NCBI GenBank assembly: GCA_023228825.1
Contig: JALOAL010000002.1
Coordinates: forward strand, 62,001 to 126,000
Direction of reading: 5' to 3'
Length of the DNA: 64,000 bases
Origin: Dehalococcoidia bacterium
Lineage (GTDB): Bacteria; Chloroflexota; Dehalococcoidia; UBA2979
Shown: positions 1 through 9,341 of the stretch, in pieces
How positions within the stretch are numbered: position 1 is the stretch's first letter
Layout: every line of letters begins with the position of its first letter
Program-made: the position numbers and the translations under genes
Notes under the pieces: model-generated
The model's input: the letters and a program-made list of their open reading frames with translations, nothing else
Database searches by the model: none
Told to the model about the DNA's origin: nothing

Positions 1-1491
1 CCCCAGGCGCACGGGTTCGAGGGCCAGGGGCGACGTCCGACGGCCGTGGAGCCACGCCACGAGGCCGACGAGCGCGGCCACGAAGACCACCGCGGCGATG
101 AGCGGCAGCCGCAGCGGCACGGTGGCGGCCGGCAACGCCGCCAGCACCTCCACCAGCGCGATGAACGCGCGTGGGATGAGCGAGAGCACCTCGCCCAGCG
201 GGCCGCCGCCGCCCAGCAGCGCCGCCAGTGCCGCCGTGAGCACGGTGGCCTCGTACAGCGGGGCCACCAGCACGTTCGCCAGCACCGTCCATGGCGCGAG
301 CATCTCGAACGAGGCGACCTGCACCGGTAGGACCGCCAGCGCTGCGCCCGTGGCGGTGGCGCTCATCTCCACCAGCGCCGCTCGGCCGGGGGAGGTGAGC
401 GCGGGCCACCTCGAGAGGACGGCGTCGCGCAGGGGTGGGGCGACCATGGTGATGCCGGCGGTGGCGCAGGCGCTCAACTGGAACGCCATGTCGCGCACCA
501 GGGACGGTTCCACCGCCAGCAGCAGGGCGACCGCGTATGCGAGGTAGACCCAACCCGGCGTCCGCCTCCCGGTCACACCCGCGGCCACCACCGCCACGGC
601 CATCACGGCGGCGCGCACGACCGGCGGATCCGCACCCACGAATACGACATAAGCAGGCAGCAGGATGAGCGTGATCACCGAGGCGATCCGACGCGAGATC
701 AACGCCGTGAGCAGGCCCACCGAGAGCCCCAGCACCAGCGCCACGTTCTGGCCGGACACCACCACCAGGTGCGTAGTGCCGGTGGCCCGCAGCGCCTCGT
801 CCAGGTCGTTGGGGAACGCGGAGCGTTCGCCCACGAGCACGCCGGCGGCGAGGGCGGCCGCGGGTTCCGGCATCGTCCGGCCGATGCGCTCCACCAGCGT
901 GCGCCGCAGGTCCAGCAGTGAACCGCGCCAGCCCAGGTCCACGGCGCCCAGGCGTTCGAGGCCCCTCGGGAAGGACGCCACCAGGTAGATGTCCCGGTCG
1001 CGCAGGTACTCGGCGTAGTCGAAGGCCTCGAACGGCTCGGGGTGGCGCAGGTTCGCGGTGAAGGCGATGCGCTCGCCGGCGCGCAGGGGAGTGCCTTCGA
1101 TGCGTGAGCGCAGACGGATGCCGCCGTGCGCGGGCGCGCCGTCCACGGACGCGACGTCCAGGTCCACGCGCTGGTCAGAGCCGGTGACCACGGCGTCCGC
1201 GCGCACCACGCCCTCCACCGCGCGCGTGCCCGTCATGGCAGCCAGCGCCGGCGGTGGGGCCACGTCCGCCGCCTCGATGCGTGCGTGGCCCGCTGCGGCG
1301 AGGGCGACGGCTCCGAGGAGGAGTAGCGCGCGCGAGTCCCCTCGGACGAAGGCGGCGAGGGCGACGAGTGCCGCGAGTACCGCACTCAGGTACCACCCGC
1401 CGCCGAGCACGGCGCCCGCGACCACGCCCGCCGCGTACGCGAGGCCCAGCAGTGGCAGCGCCGGCAGGCCGCTCGCCACTCGCGCGGTCAT
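1..1491 (-). CDS. comEC: ComEC/Rec2 DNA-uptake channel, C-terminus beyond window
   Basis: Polytopic inner-membrane protein that passes single-stranded DNA into the cytoplasm during natural transformation. The frame starts with ATG at 1491 and stays open to base 1, so 497 codons are seen and the C-terminal part, including any metallo-beta-lactamase domain, lies outside the window. The N-terminus has two closely spaced hydrophobic stretches, followed by a soluble OB-like region. The competence-domain hallmark GTTHLVVVSGQN occurs near residue 237 and is followed by alternating hydrophobic segments. The ATG overlaps the TGA of the upstream comEA (ATGA), so the two are translationally coupled. Family assignment rests on the THLxxxSGQN motif and the comEA neighbour. 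Confidence 0.93.
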   Translation of the reverse strand, partial: MTARVASGLPALPLLGLAYAAGVVAGAVLGGGWYLSAVLAALVALAAFVRGDSRALLLLGAVALAAAGHARIEAADVAPPPALAAMTGTRAVEGVVRADAVVTGSDQRVDLDVASVDGAPAHGGIRLRSRIEGTPLRAGERIAFTANLRHPEPFEAFDYAEYLRDRDIYLVASFPRGLERLGAVDLGWRGSLLDLRRTLVERIGRTMPEPAAALAAGVLVGERSAFPNDLDEALRATGTTHLVVVSGQNVALVLGLSVGLLTALISRRIASVITLILLPAYVVFVGADPPVVRAAVMAVAVVAAGVTGRRTPGWVYLAYAVALLLAVEPSLVRDMAFQLSACATAGITMVAPPLRDAVLSRWPALTSPGRAALVEMSATATGAALAVLPVQVASFEMLAPWTVLANVLVAPLYEATVLTAALAALLGGGGPLGEVLSLIPRAFIALVEVLAALPAATVPLRLPLIAAVVFVAALVGLVAWLHGRRTSPLALEPVRLG

Positions 1492-2039
1492 CGAGCGGTG
1501 ACGAGCCCGCGGATCTGCTCGTACACGCCGGCGGGGATCACGGCGCGGTCCAGCAGTTCTTCCGAGGTGAGGTATGGTCGTGCGGCGATGATCGCGGCGG
1601 CCCGCACCGGGCCGATGCCCGGCAGCGACTCCAACTCCGCCTGCGTGGCGCTATTCACGTCGACCAGCGACAGCGCCACCGACTCGCCTCGAGCGGGCAC
1701 GTGTACCGCGTCCTCGTCTCGCACACGCAGGGCCAGGTTGACGGCGCTCAGGTCAGCCTGGTTGTTGGCGCCGCCGGCCAGGGCGATGACGTCCGCCACG
1801 CGGTGCCCGGGCTGTGCGACCACCACGCCCGGATCGGCCACCGCTCCGGTGACGTGCACGTGGATCGCGTCCACCCCCGGCGGCGGGTCCGCCCGGATGA
1901 CCTCGATGCCCGGGCTGGAGGGCTCGCGCGTGGCGAGCAGCACGAAGGCCACCAGCGCCAGGGCCAGCAGCAGGACGTTGAGCACGGTGGCTGGGCGGAG
2001 CCTGACCGTGGGGAGGGGGCGCTGGGATTCCGGCGACAT
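1488..2039 (-). CDS. comEA: ComEA-type DNA-binding competence protein
   Basis: Membrane-anchored DNA receptor that hands double-stranded DNA to ComEC. The 183-residue form has one transmembrane segment (about residues 15-38), then an SLBB-like domain (IHVHVTGAVADPGVV), then a C-terminal helix-hairpin-helix pair with the diagnostic VNSATQAELESLPGIG. Start choice is uncertain: the ATG at 2039 gives a compact cytosolic N-terminus, while a GTG at 2099 would add 20 residues; neither has a strong Shine-Dalgarno sequence. It overlaps comEC by 4 bp and is probably its operon partner. Confidence 0.9.
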   Translation of the reverse strand: MSPESQRPLPTVRLRPATVLNVLLLALALVAFVLLATREPSSPGIEVIRADPPPGVDAIHVHVTGAVADPGVVVAQPGHRVADVIALAGGANNQADLSAVNLALRVRDEDAVHVPARGESVALSLVDVNSATQAELESLPGIGPVRAAAIIAARPYLTSEELLDRAVIPAGVYEQIRGLVTAR

Positions 2040-2204
2040 GTCGGCAGGATGGTAGCCGGAGAGCGTCTTATTGAGGCCGCGTGACAACGGGCCACGCACG
2101 GAACGGAAGCCGTGACGGGATCGTTACTGCATTACACGACTCATAGTCGGTCCGTCGCGGCGCCCTCGGTAGGGTGTGCGCGGTCGGTCGTGGAAGGCGT
2201 GAAG

Positions 2205-2354
2205 ATGTTTGACCCTGAGATAGCCGTGAGGTTCGCGCTGGGAGGCCTGCTGGTCGGTGGCTTCATCATGTTCCTCACCGCGCCCGAAAGCCGGCGCCCG
2301 GATGTCCCCACGTCCGTCCGAGGCTTGGACGGCGAGGATGCTACGCGGAGTTGA
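2205..2354 (+). CDS. Small single-span membrane protein, unknown
   Basis: A 49-residue frame beginning MFDPEIAVRF. It has one hydrophobic segment (VRFALGGLLVGGFIMFL, about residues 7-23) and a short charged tail. A good ribosome site (GGAAGG, 2192-2197) stands 7 bases before the ATG, which favours real translation and this start over longer upstream frames. It is divergent from comEA and 110 bp before the stress-protein gene. Nothing in it identifies a family, and the function is unknown. Confidence 0.45.
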   Translation: MFDPEIAVRFALGGLLVGGFIMFLTAPESRRPDVPTSVRGLDGEDATRS

Positions 2355-2411
2355 CACTCGGGCCTCGGAGAATGCGGGCCGCACGTCCCTCACCAGGCGG
2401 GCCTCTCGTCC

Positions 2412-2439
2412 TTGAGGCGGGGATAACAAACCGTATACC
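2412..2439 (+). promoter_or_regulatory. Sigma-70-like promoter of the universal stress gene
   Basis: TTGAGG (2412-2417), a 16-bp spacer and TATACC (2434-2439) lie 26 bp before the start codon. The predicted transcript begins near 2446, with a leader of about 20 bases containing AAGGAGG. Seen by eye only. Confidence 0.5.
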
Positions 2440-2465
2440 GTAGTGCCGTTCCCAAGGAGGACGGC

Positions 2466-2984
2466 ATGCGCGTACTGGTCTCGCTGGACGGCAACCTGGA
2501 CGATGCCCTGTGCCGGGCGTCCGCCTACCTCTGCGAGGCGGGCCGTGACTCGGCGGCGCTCCTGTCTGTGATCCACCCAGACGCGGCGCGGGAGACCCAC
2601 TCTGGACTCGGTTCCGGCATCACGCCGCTGGGCACCTCCACGGGGGTGCTCCTGAACGTGCCCACGCCCAGCACGCCCATGGCCGAAGGCCGCGACCAGG
2701 CCGTGCAGCGCGTCTCCGACACACGCCTCGCGCAGTTGCGCTCGCTGGCCGAGCGCTACTTCAGCCACGTCCCGGTCGAGGTGCGCGTGGACATCTCCGG
2801 CGACCCGGCGGCGGCCATCCTGGACGCTGCGGCGGAGGTGAAGGCGGACGGCATTGCCGTGGGGGCGCGCAAGCAGTCAGGGCTGGCGGCGGTGGTGCTG
2901 GGGTCCGTCTCCGGCGACCTGCTGAAGCGCTCCCCCGTGCCCGTGCTCGTGATCCGGGAGGACATGCGCACCGCGGTGGCGTGA
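2466..2984 (+). CDS. Universal stress protein, UspA family
   Basis: 172-residue Usp-fold protein. The N-terminal beta strand MRVLVSLDG opens the domain, and the C-terminal nucleotide-binding signature is present as VGARKQSGLAAVVLGSVS followed by SPVPVLVI, fitting the ATP-binding G-2x-G-9x-G-S type. The insert around residues 45-75 is rich in Gly, Thr and Pro and is variable in the family. The start is well supported by AAGGAGG 5 bases upstream. It is monocistronic, with its own promoter. The specific stress or client is not inferable. Confidence 0.88.
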   Translation: MRVLVSLDGNLDDALCRASAYLCEAGRDSAALLSVIHPDAARETHSGLGSGITPLGTSTGVLLNVPTPSTPMAEGRDQAVQRVSDTRLAQLRSLAERYFSHVPVEVRVDISGDPAAAILDAAAEVKADGIAVGARKQSGLAAVVLGSVSGDLLKRSPVPVLVIREDMRTAVA

Positions 2985-3033
2985 GCGCCTGGGGCGTGTG
3001 ATTCCTGCCAGGGCATTCCGGGTGTCGTAGCGT

Positions 3034-3087
3034 TCGACTGCTTCGAGAAAGTACCTATACCGCTACATAACGAGGGGTGCCTATACT
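3034..3087 (+). promoter_or_regulatory. Candidate tandem promoters of argF
   Basis: Two -10-like hexamers precede argF. TATACC (3056-3061) has TTCGAC 16 bp upstream (3034-3039). TATACT (3082-3087) has no good -35. Either would give a leader of roughly 80-110 bases containing the hairpin at 3111-3147. Confidence 0.35.
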
Positions 3088-3110
3088 GTCGGTTCTCGCA
3101 ATGAAGCGGA

Positions 3111-3147
3111 GCCGGTACCCCGCGCGACAACGCGAAGGGGCGCCGGC
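3111..3147 (+). promoter_or_regulatory. Leader hairpin before argF
   Basis: Interrupted inverted repeat: GCCGG pairs with CCGGC, CCCC with GGGG and GCG with CGC around an ACAA loop. It ends 25 bases before the start. It has no U-run, so it is unlikely to be a simple terminator. It could affect translation or mRNA stability; its role is unproven. Confidence 0.35.
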
Positions 3148-3174
3148 TGCAAGGATGCCCGGAGTTTCCCCGTG

Positions 3175-4080
<906 letters not shown>

Positions 4081-4151
4081 GGGGCGGTCCGGTGAGGCCG
4101 GCTCCGGAGACGCACCATCTGACGCCCGCGGGGGGCTGAGGGGAGTTCCGC

Positions 4152-4985
4152 GTGCCCGAGATCCCGGAAGGGCTGCGGGACGTGCTGGTCCGCTTCGACG
4201 TGTCGGCTGCCGTCGACATCCTGATCGTGTCCGGCTCGATCTACTGGCTTCTGCTCCTGGTGCGAGGCACCACAGCCATGACCGTACTCCGAGGCGTGGG
4301 CGTGCTGTTGATCGGCGCGTTCTTGCTCAGCCGCGTCCTGGACCTGCGCGTGATCAACTGGGCACTACGGAACTCCGTGACCGGCCTCTTGCTGGGGATG
4401 CTGATCGTCTTCCAGCCGGAGATCCGGCGCGCGCTGGAACGGCTGGGGCGCACCGGCCTGCACTCCATCCTGCGCAAGGAGGAGCGGCAGGACACCCTGC
4501 ACATCGTGGTGCGCGCTGCCTTCGCGCTGGCGCGAGAGGGGACGGGCGCCCTCATCGTGATCGAGCGCGAGACCGGGCTCCAGGAGGTCACGGACACCGG
4601 CATCCCGCTGCACGCGTCGCTTTCCACGGAACTGCTGCTCTCGATCTTCCCGGAGAGTGGCCCGCTGCATGACGGCGCCGTGGTGGTCCGGGGCGGCTCG
4701 ATCGTTGCTGCCGGGTGCACCCTCCCGCTGTCGGACTCGCCTCTGCCGGCCGAGTTCGGCATGCGCCATCGCGCCGCCGTGGGGCTGACCGAGCGCACGG
4801 ACGCGGTGGTGATCGTGGTGTCCGAGGAGCGCGGCGCGGTCTCGCTGTCCTCGAACGGACGCATGGTGCCGAACCTGGACGAGACGCGCCTGAGCCGTCA
4901 ACTGCACCGCCTGTTCGACATCGAGTACCACGACCAGGTGGAGGGCGCTGCCGCCGGCGCCGCGAGTGAACGGCGGGCCTCCTGA
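4152..4985 (+). CDS. cdaA: Membrane diadenylate cyclase CdaA (DacA)
   Basis: Condenses two ATP into cyclic di-AMP at the membrane face. 277 residues: three N-terminal transmembrane helices (about 20-37, 44-60 and 74-88), then the DAC domain with catalytic DGA (174-176) and RHR (205-207, in GMRHRAAVGL). The GTG start at 4152 has a GGGGAG site about 8 bases upstream. The frame continues almost directly into the YbbR-domain gene, its usual partner (cdaA-cdaR), suggesting a membrane complex in which CdaR modulates the cyclase. Size and topology match the CdaA class, not DisA. Confidence 0.95.
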   Translation: MPEIPEGLRDVLVRFDVSAAVDILIVSGSIYWLLLLVRGTTAMTVLRGVGVLLIGAFLLSRVLDLRVINWALRNSVTGLLLGMLIVFQPEIRRALERLGRTGLHSILRKEERQDTLHIVVRAAFALAREGTGALIVIERETGLQEVTDTGIPLHASLSTELLLSIFPESGPLHDGAVVVRGGSIVAAGCTLPLSDSPLPAEFGMRHRAAVGLTERTDAVVIVVSEERGAVSLSSNGRMVPNLDETRLSRQLHRLFDIEYHDQVEGAAAGAASERRAS

Positions 4986-4990
4986 GCCGT

Positions 4991-6259
4991 ATGACCGGGT
5001 TGGCGGACGGGCGGCGGGCGGAGGCGCTCGCGCTGGCGCGGGACGCATGGCGTCGCGCGCTCGCCTCGATCCGTCGCACGCCCGGGCTCCTGCTGCTCTC
5101 GCTCATGCTGGGCGTGTCGCTGTGGGTGTTCGTGACGGACACGGAGAACCCCACGGTGGTGGACTTCTTCCCCCAGCCCGTCCCCGTGGAGGCGGTGAAC
5201 GTGGGTGACTCGCTGGCGGTGGCGAACCAGTTGCCTTCCGTCACCGTGCGCGTCTCCGCGCCCAGCGACCGCTGGGAGCAACTGACCGCCGCCAACTTCC
5301 GAGCGCTGGTGGACCTGGACGGCTTCGATGCGCGCTCGCAGCAGGTGCCGGTACAGGTGGAGGTGACCGGGATCAGCGGCGTACGGGTGGTGGAGACGGA
5401 CCCGCAGCAGATCACCGTGAACCTGGAAGACCTGGTCAGCAAGACGGCGCCCGTGAAGACGCGCGTGGTGGGTTCCCTGCCTATTGGCTATGAACTGGAA
5501 TCCATGACCCCGGCCATGACGGACGTCACAGTGACCGGGCCGGCCTCGCTGGTGGACCGGGTGACCGAGGCCGCCGCGGACGTGCCCGTGACGGGCCTGA
5601 CGGTGGGCCTGGAGCAGACGGTGTCGCTCAAGCCGCTGGGGGCAGGGGGCGCGGAGATCCACGGCGTGCGCATTGAGCCGGCCACGCTGAGCGTGGACCT
5701 GGCGATCATCCAGAGCACCATCCTGCGCACGGTGCCCCTGACCGTGGAGGTGGTGGGCACACCGGCCCCGGGGTTCCGGGTGAGCGGCGTCAGCACCTCG
5801 CCGGCGGCCGTGCAGGTGCAGGGGCCGATCCAGTCGCTCCAGCAGGTGGACGCCATCGCGCTGCCGTCCGCCAACGTGAACGGCGCGCGGACGGACATCG
5901 TCCGTTCGGTGGCCATCCCGTTGCCGGAGGGCCTCTCCTTCGTGGCGACCGAGCGCGCCACCATCACGGTGACCATTGTGCCTGTGGACGGCTCCGTGCA
6001 GACCACGGCGGCGGTGGAGGTGGAAGGCCTGGGCTCGGGCCTGGCGGCGCAGGTGCAGGCGCCCGGCGTGACCATGGTGCTACGAGGCCCGTTGCCGGTG
6101 CTGAACGCGCTGGAGGTGGACGCGGTGCGCGCCACGGTGGACGCGCAGGGGCGCGGCCCCGGCACGTTTAACCTTCCCGTGCTCGTGACCACGCCGGACG
6201 GTATTACAGCGGACGCCGTGCAGCCGGGGATGGTCACGGTTACGATCGTCCAACAATGA
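4991..6259 (+). CDS. cdaR: YbbR-domain regulator of CdaA (CdaR)
   Basis: 422-residue protein with one N-terminal membrane span (TPGLLLLSLMLGVSLWVFV, about residues 33-51) and a large extracytoplasmic part made of repeated YbbR domains. At least three units carry recurring P-V-xV strands (QVPVQVEVTG, VPLTVEVVGTPAPGF, NLPVLVTTP). In Firmicutes the equivalent protein binds CdaA and tunes c-di-AMP production. The ATG lies 6 bp after cdaA, and the TGA overlaps the start of der by 4 bp. Confidence 0.88.
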   Translation: MTGLADGRRAEALALARDAWRRALASIRRTPGLLLLSLMLGVSLWVFVTDTENPTVVDFFPQPVPVEAVNVGDSLAVANQLPSVTVRVSAPSDRWEQLTAANFRALVDLDGFDARSQQVPVQVEVTGISGVRVVETDPQQITVNLEDLVSKTAPVKTRVVGSLPIGYELESMTPAMTDVTVTGPASLVDRVTEAAADVPVTGLTVGLEQTVSLKPLGAGGAEIHGVRIEPATLSVDLAIIQSTILRTVPLTVEVVGTPAPGFRVSGVSTSPAAVQVQGPIQSLQQVDAIALPSANVNGARTDIVRSVAIPLPEGLSFVATERATITVTIVPVDGSVQTTAAVEVEGLGSGLAAQVQAPGVTMVLRGPLPVLNALEVDAVRATVDAQGRGPGTFNLPVLVTTPDGITADAVQPGMVTVTIVQQ

Positions 6260-7617
6260 GCCTCACGAAACTCGACACCGCCGAGAAGGCGCCCCTGGTC
6301 GCCCTGGTGGGGCGTCCGAACGTGGGCAAGTCCGCGCTCTTCAACCGCTTGACCAGGCGCAACCAGGCGCTGGTGGAGGACATCCCCGGCACCACTCGGG
6401 ACCGCAACTACGGCGTGGTGGAGTGGCGCGGCCGCGTCTTCCGCCTGGTGGACACCGGCGGACTCATCGAGTCGGACGTGGACCCGTTCTCGCCGCTGGT
6501 GCGCCGAGGCGTGCAGCAGGCCCTGAACGAGGCGCAGGCGGTCCTCTTCGTCGTGGACGCCTCTACGGGCCCCATCGCCGCGGACTACGAGGTGGCGGAC
6601 ATGCTCCGCCGCAGCGGGTTGCCGGTGATCATGGCCGCCAACAAGACGGATACGAGCCGCGGCCAGGCGAACCTGCCGGAGTTCTACCGCCTGGGCATGG
6701 GCGACGTGCAGTCCGTCTCCGCCCTCCACGGCCAGGGCGTCGGCGACCTGCTGGACGAGGTGCTGAACCTGGTCCAGGGCGTGGCGCCGGAGGAGGCGCA
6801 GGACGAACGCATCCGCATCGCCATCGTGGGGCGGCCCAACGTGGGCAAATCGTCGTTGACGAACGCCATCCTGGGCGAGGAGCGGGCGCTGGTCTCGGAG
6901 ATCGCCGGCACCACGCGTGACACGATCGACACCACCTTCGAGTTCGAAGGACGCCAGATGCTCCTGGTGGACACCGCCGGCATCCGTCGCCGTGGTCGCA
7001 TCGAACGAGGCGTGGAGCGCCATTCCGTGCAACGCGCGGAGCAGGCGATCGACCGCGCGGACGTGGTGGTGATGGTGCTGGACCAGGCAGAGGTGCTCAC
7101 GGCGCAGGACACCCACATCACCGGCTACGCGAGCAAGGCGGGCAAGGGCCTGGTGCTGGCGGTGAACAAGTGGGACCTGGTGGAGGACCGCTCCGTCCGT
7201 CCGGACATGGCCCGGCAGATCGACTATCGCTACCGCTTCGTCCCGTGGGCGCCGGTGCTCTTCACCTCCGCCGTCTCGGGGGAGGGCGTGCAGGACCTGC
7301 TGGAGTTGTGCGTCCACATCTGGGAGGTGCGCCGCCGTCGCGTCCAGACCAGCGAACTGAACCGCGTCATCCACCGCGCAATGGCGGAACACGGCCCGCC
7401 CACCATCCGGCACCGTCGCCTGAAGGTCATGTACGTCACCCAGGCGGAGGTGGCTCCGCCCACCTTTGTCTTTTTCGTCAACGATCCAGAACTGGTCCAC
7501 TTCTCCTATCTTCGCTACCTGGAGAACCAGATCCGGGAGGCCTTCGACTTCGAGGGCACCTCGATCCGGCTCGTGTTCCGCCGGCGCTCGGAAGATCGGT
7601 TTGAGGAGACCGCATGA
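6256..7617 (+). CDS. der: Ribosome-assembly GTPase Der (EngA)
   Basis: Double-domain GTPase needed for 50S subunit maturation. 453 residues with two full G domains, each with GRPNVGKS (near residues 19 and 194), a PGTTRD/AGTTRD switch, DTGG/DTAG and NKTD/NKWD, followed by a KH-like C-terminal domain with the conserved RxxxKxxYxTQ stretch (HRRLKVMYVTQ). The length is typical. It is coupled to cdaR (ATGA overlap) and to plsY (4-bp overlap) within a tightly packed five-gene unit. Confidence 0.97.
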   Translation: MSLTKLDTAEKAPLVALVGRPNVGKSALFNRLTRRNQALVEDIPGTTRDRNYGVVEWRGRVFRLVDTGGLIESDVDPFSPLVRRGVQQALNEAQAVLFVVDASTGPIAADYEVADMLRRSGLPVIMAANKTDTSRGQANLPEFYRLGMGDVQSVSALHGQGVGDLLDEVLNLVQGVAPEEAQDERIRIAIVGRPNVGKSSLTNAILGEERALVSEIAGTTRDTIDTTFEFEGRQMLLVDTAGIRRRGRIERGVERHSVQRAEQAIDRADVVVMVLDQAEVLTAQDTHITGYASKAGKGLVLAVNKWDLVEDRSVRPDMARQIDYRYRFVPWAPVLFTSAVSGEGVQDLLELCVHIWEVRRRRVQTSELNRVIHRAMAEHGPPTIRHRRLKVMYVTQAEVAPPTFVFFVNDPELVHFSYLRYLENQIREAFDFEGTSIRLVFRRRSEDRFEETA

Positions 7618-8255
7618 ACCCCTTACTGGCGACGATCATCGCGGGCGGCGTGGGCTACCTCATCGGTGCGCTGCCCTTCGGCCTCTGGGTGGGGCGGGCA
7701 GCCGGCGTGGACGACGTCCGCAAGTACGGCTCCGGCAAGACCGGCTTCACCAACTCGCTGCGCACCATGGGCGTGAAGTGGGCCGTGCTGGTCGTGGCCG
7801 GCGACGTCCTGAAGGGCGTGGTGGCGGTGCTCATCGGCCGCTACCTCTTCGACGCGTCCACTGCCGGCGCGCTGGCCGGAGCGGCGGCCGTCTTCGGTCA
7901 CGTCTTCCCGGTCTGGGCCGGCTTCCGCGGCGGTCGAGGCGTCTCCACGGCCTTTGGCGCCTTCCTGGCGGTCTCGCCGGTGGTGGCGCTGATCCTCTTC
8001 GGCGTGTCGCTGTTGGTGCTCGCGGCGTTCCGGTACGCCTCGCTGATGTCGGTCACGGGGGTGTTCACGGGCCTGGTTGCGATCGCCGTGATGGCGGTCT
8101 TCGGGTGGCTGGACTACGCGTACCTGGTGCTGTTCGCGGTGCCCACCGCGTCCGTGGTGGAGTTCAGCCATATCGGCAATATCAAGCGCCTGCTCGCCGG
8201 CACCGAGCCCAAGTTGGGGCAGGGCGGGGAGCGCCGCGCGGCCGGCGCGGGCTAA
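7614..8255 (+). CDS. plsY: Glycerol-3-phosphate acyltransferase PlsY
   Basis: Membrane enzyme that acylates glycerol-3-phosphate from acyl-phosphate in the first phospholipid step. 213 residues with five hydrophobic segments. The three family loops are visible: GSGKTGFTNSLRTMG (the family has G-S-G-N-x-G-x-T-N), HVFPVWAGFRGGRGVST, and VEFSHIGNIKRLLAGTEPK (the H-x-x-N-I-x-R-L-L-x-G-x-E motif). The Lys for Asn in GSGK is a small departure. It overlaps der by 4 bp and is followed with no gap by gpsA, which makes its substrate. Confidence 0.95.
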   Translation: MNPLLATIIAGGVGYLIGALPFGLWVGRAAGVDDVRKYGSGKTGFTNSLRTMGVKWAVLVVAGDVLKGVVAVLIGRYLFDASTAGALAGAAAVFGHVFPVWAGFRGGRGVSTAFGAFLAVSPVVALILFGVSLLVLAAFRYASLMSVTGVFTGLVAIAVMAVFGWLDYAYLVLFAVPTASVVEFSHIGNIKRLLAGTEPKLGQGGERRAAGAG

Positions 8256-9254
8256 GTGGTCGCCGCGTTCGAACGGGCGGCCGTCGTCGGAGCGACGGCG
8301 TGGGGGACGACGCTCGCGGTCCACCTCGCACGGAACGGCCAGCCCACCACCCTCCTCGCACGCTCGTCCGAGGAAGCCGCCACGTTCCAGCGGCAGCGCT
8401 GCAACCCCGCACGGCTCCCCGGTGTCACGTTCCCTGACCTCCTGGATGTCCGAGGCGAGACGGAGGTGGTGGCCGGGGCGGATCTCGTGGTCTTCGCCGT
8501 GCCCTCGCGCACGCTGGAGGACAACGCCCGCCGCGTGTCCGGGTGCCTGGGGGCGGACGCCACGCTGCTGAGCGCCGTGAAGGGTATCGAACGAGGCAGC
8601 GGGCGGCGCATGTCGGAGATCCTCGCGGACGTGCTGCCCGGGCGCCCGGTGGCCGTGCTCTCCGGCCCCAACCTCTCGCGGGAGGTGGCGGCCGGCCTGC
8701 CCGGGTCCACCGTGATCGCCACCCACCAGGGCCCCGTGGAGGCGCTGCGGGCGGCGTTCCACTCCACCTCCCTGCGCGTCTACACCACGGCTGACGTGGT
8801 AGGCGTGGAGTTCGGCGGGGCGATGAAGAACGTGATCGCGATCGCCGCCGGGATGGTGGACGCCCTGGGCTTCGGGGACAACGGCAAGGCGGCGCTGCTG
8901 ACGCGCGGGCTGGCGGAGATGACCCGCCTCGGCGTGGCCGCCGGGGCGTCGCCGCTGACATTCCAGGGGCTGGCCGGCATGGGCGACCTTGTGGCGTCCT
9001 CGTACAGCCCGCTCGCCCGTAACCGGCGGCTGGGCGAACTCGTGGGCGGCGGCGCGCGCCTGGAAGACGCCCTTGCCACCCTCGGTGAGACCGCTGAGGG
9101 CGCCACCACCATTGAGGCCGCCCGCACGCTCGCCGCGCGCTACCGCGTGGAGATGCCCATCACCGACGGCCTCCACCGCGTGCTGTTCGAGGGCCTCCCA
9201 CCGCTGGAGGCGCTGGATGCCCTGATGGCCCGGGAACCGCGCCCGGAGATCTAG
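8256..9254 (+). CDS. gpsA: NAD(P)-dependent glycerol-3-phosphate dehydrogenase
   Basis: Reduces dihydroxyacetone phosphate to sn-glycerol-3-phosphate, the substrate of the adjacent PlsY. 332 residues. The Rossmann nucleotide loop is VGATAWGTTLA (residue 10; most relatives have G-x-G-x-W-G). Also present are AVKGIE, VLSGPN, the catalytic-lysine region EFGGAMKNVIAIAAG, NGKAALLTRGLAEM and the C-terminal substrate region SSYSPLARNRRLG. The GTG start at 8256 abuts the plsY stop codon, so translation is probably coupled. Confidence 0.95.
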   Translation: MVAAFERAAVVGATAWGTTLAVHLARNGQPTTLLARSSEEAATFQRQRCNPARLPGVTFPDLLDVRGETEVVAGADLVVFAVPSRTLEDNARRVSGCLGADATLLSAVKGIERGSGRRMSEILADVLPGRPVAVLSGPNLSREVAAGLPGSTVIATHQGPVEALRAAFHSTSLRVYTTADVVGVEFGGAMKNVIAIAAGMVDALGFGDNGKAALLTRGLAEMTRLGVAAGASPLTFQGLAGMGDLVASSYSPLARNRRLGELVGGGARLEDALATLGETAEGATTIEAARTLAARYRVEMPITDGLHRVLFEGLPPLEALDALMAREPRPEI

Positions 9255-9278
9255 CGATAGCCCTCGGGCGGGACATCG

Positions 9279-9307
9279 TTGACGCGCTTCGCCTTGGGGC
9301 CTAAAGT
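9279..9307 (+). promoter_or_regulatory. Promoter of the padR operon
   Basis: TTGACG (9279-9284), a 17-bp spacer and TAAAGT (9302-9307): one of the best sigma-70-type matches in the window. The predicted start of transcription (about 9313) falls inside the adjoining 12-bp palindrome. Confidence 0.6.
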
Positions 9308-9318
9308 GGACTAGTCCA
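9307..9318. promoter_or_regulatory. 12-bp perfect palindrome, candidate PadR operator
   Basis: TGGACTAGTCCA is self-complementary and lies between the -10 hexamer and the start of padR, covering the predicted transcription start. PadR-family repressors commonly bind such dyads at their own promoters, so autoregulation is a reasonable inference. The sequence does not match the ATGT-N8-ACAT site known for PadR itself. Confidence 0.5.
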
Positions 9319-9341
9319 TTTCGATCTGATCGGAGGGCTCC

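Noticed and set aside
5488..7500. Long minus-strand open frame opposite cdaR and der
   Set aside because: It is the antisense shadow of two well-identified genes; the product is His/Arg/Gln-rich with no motif.
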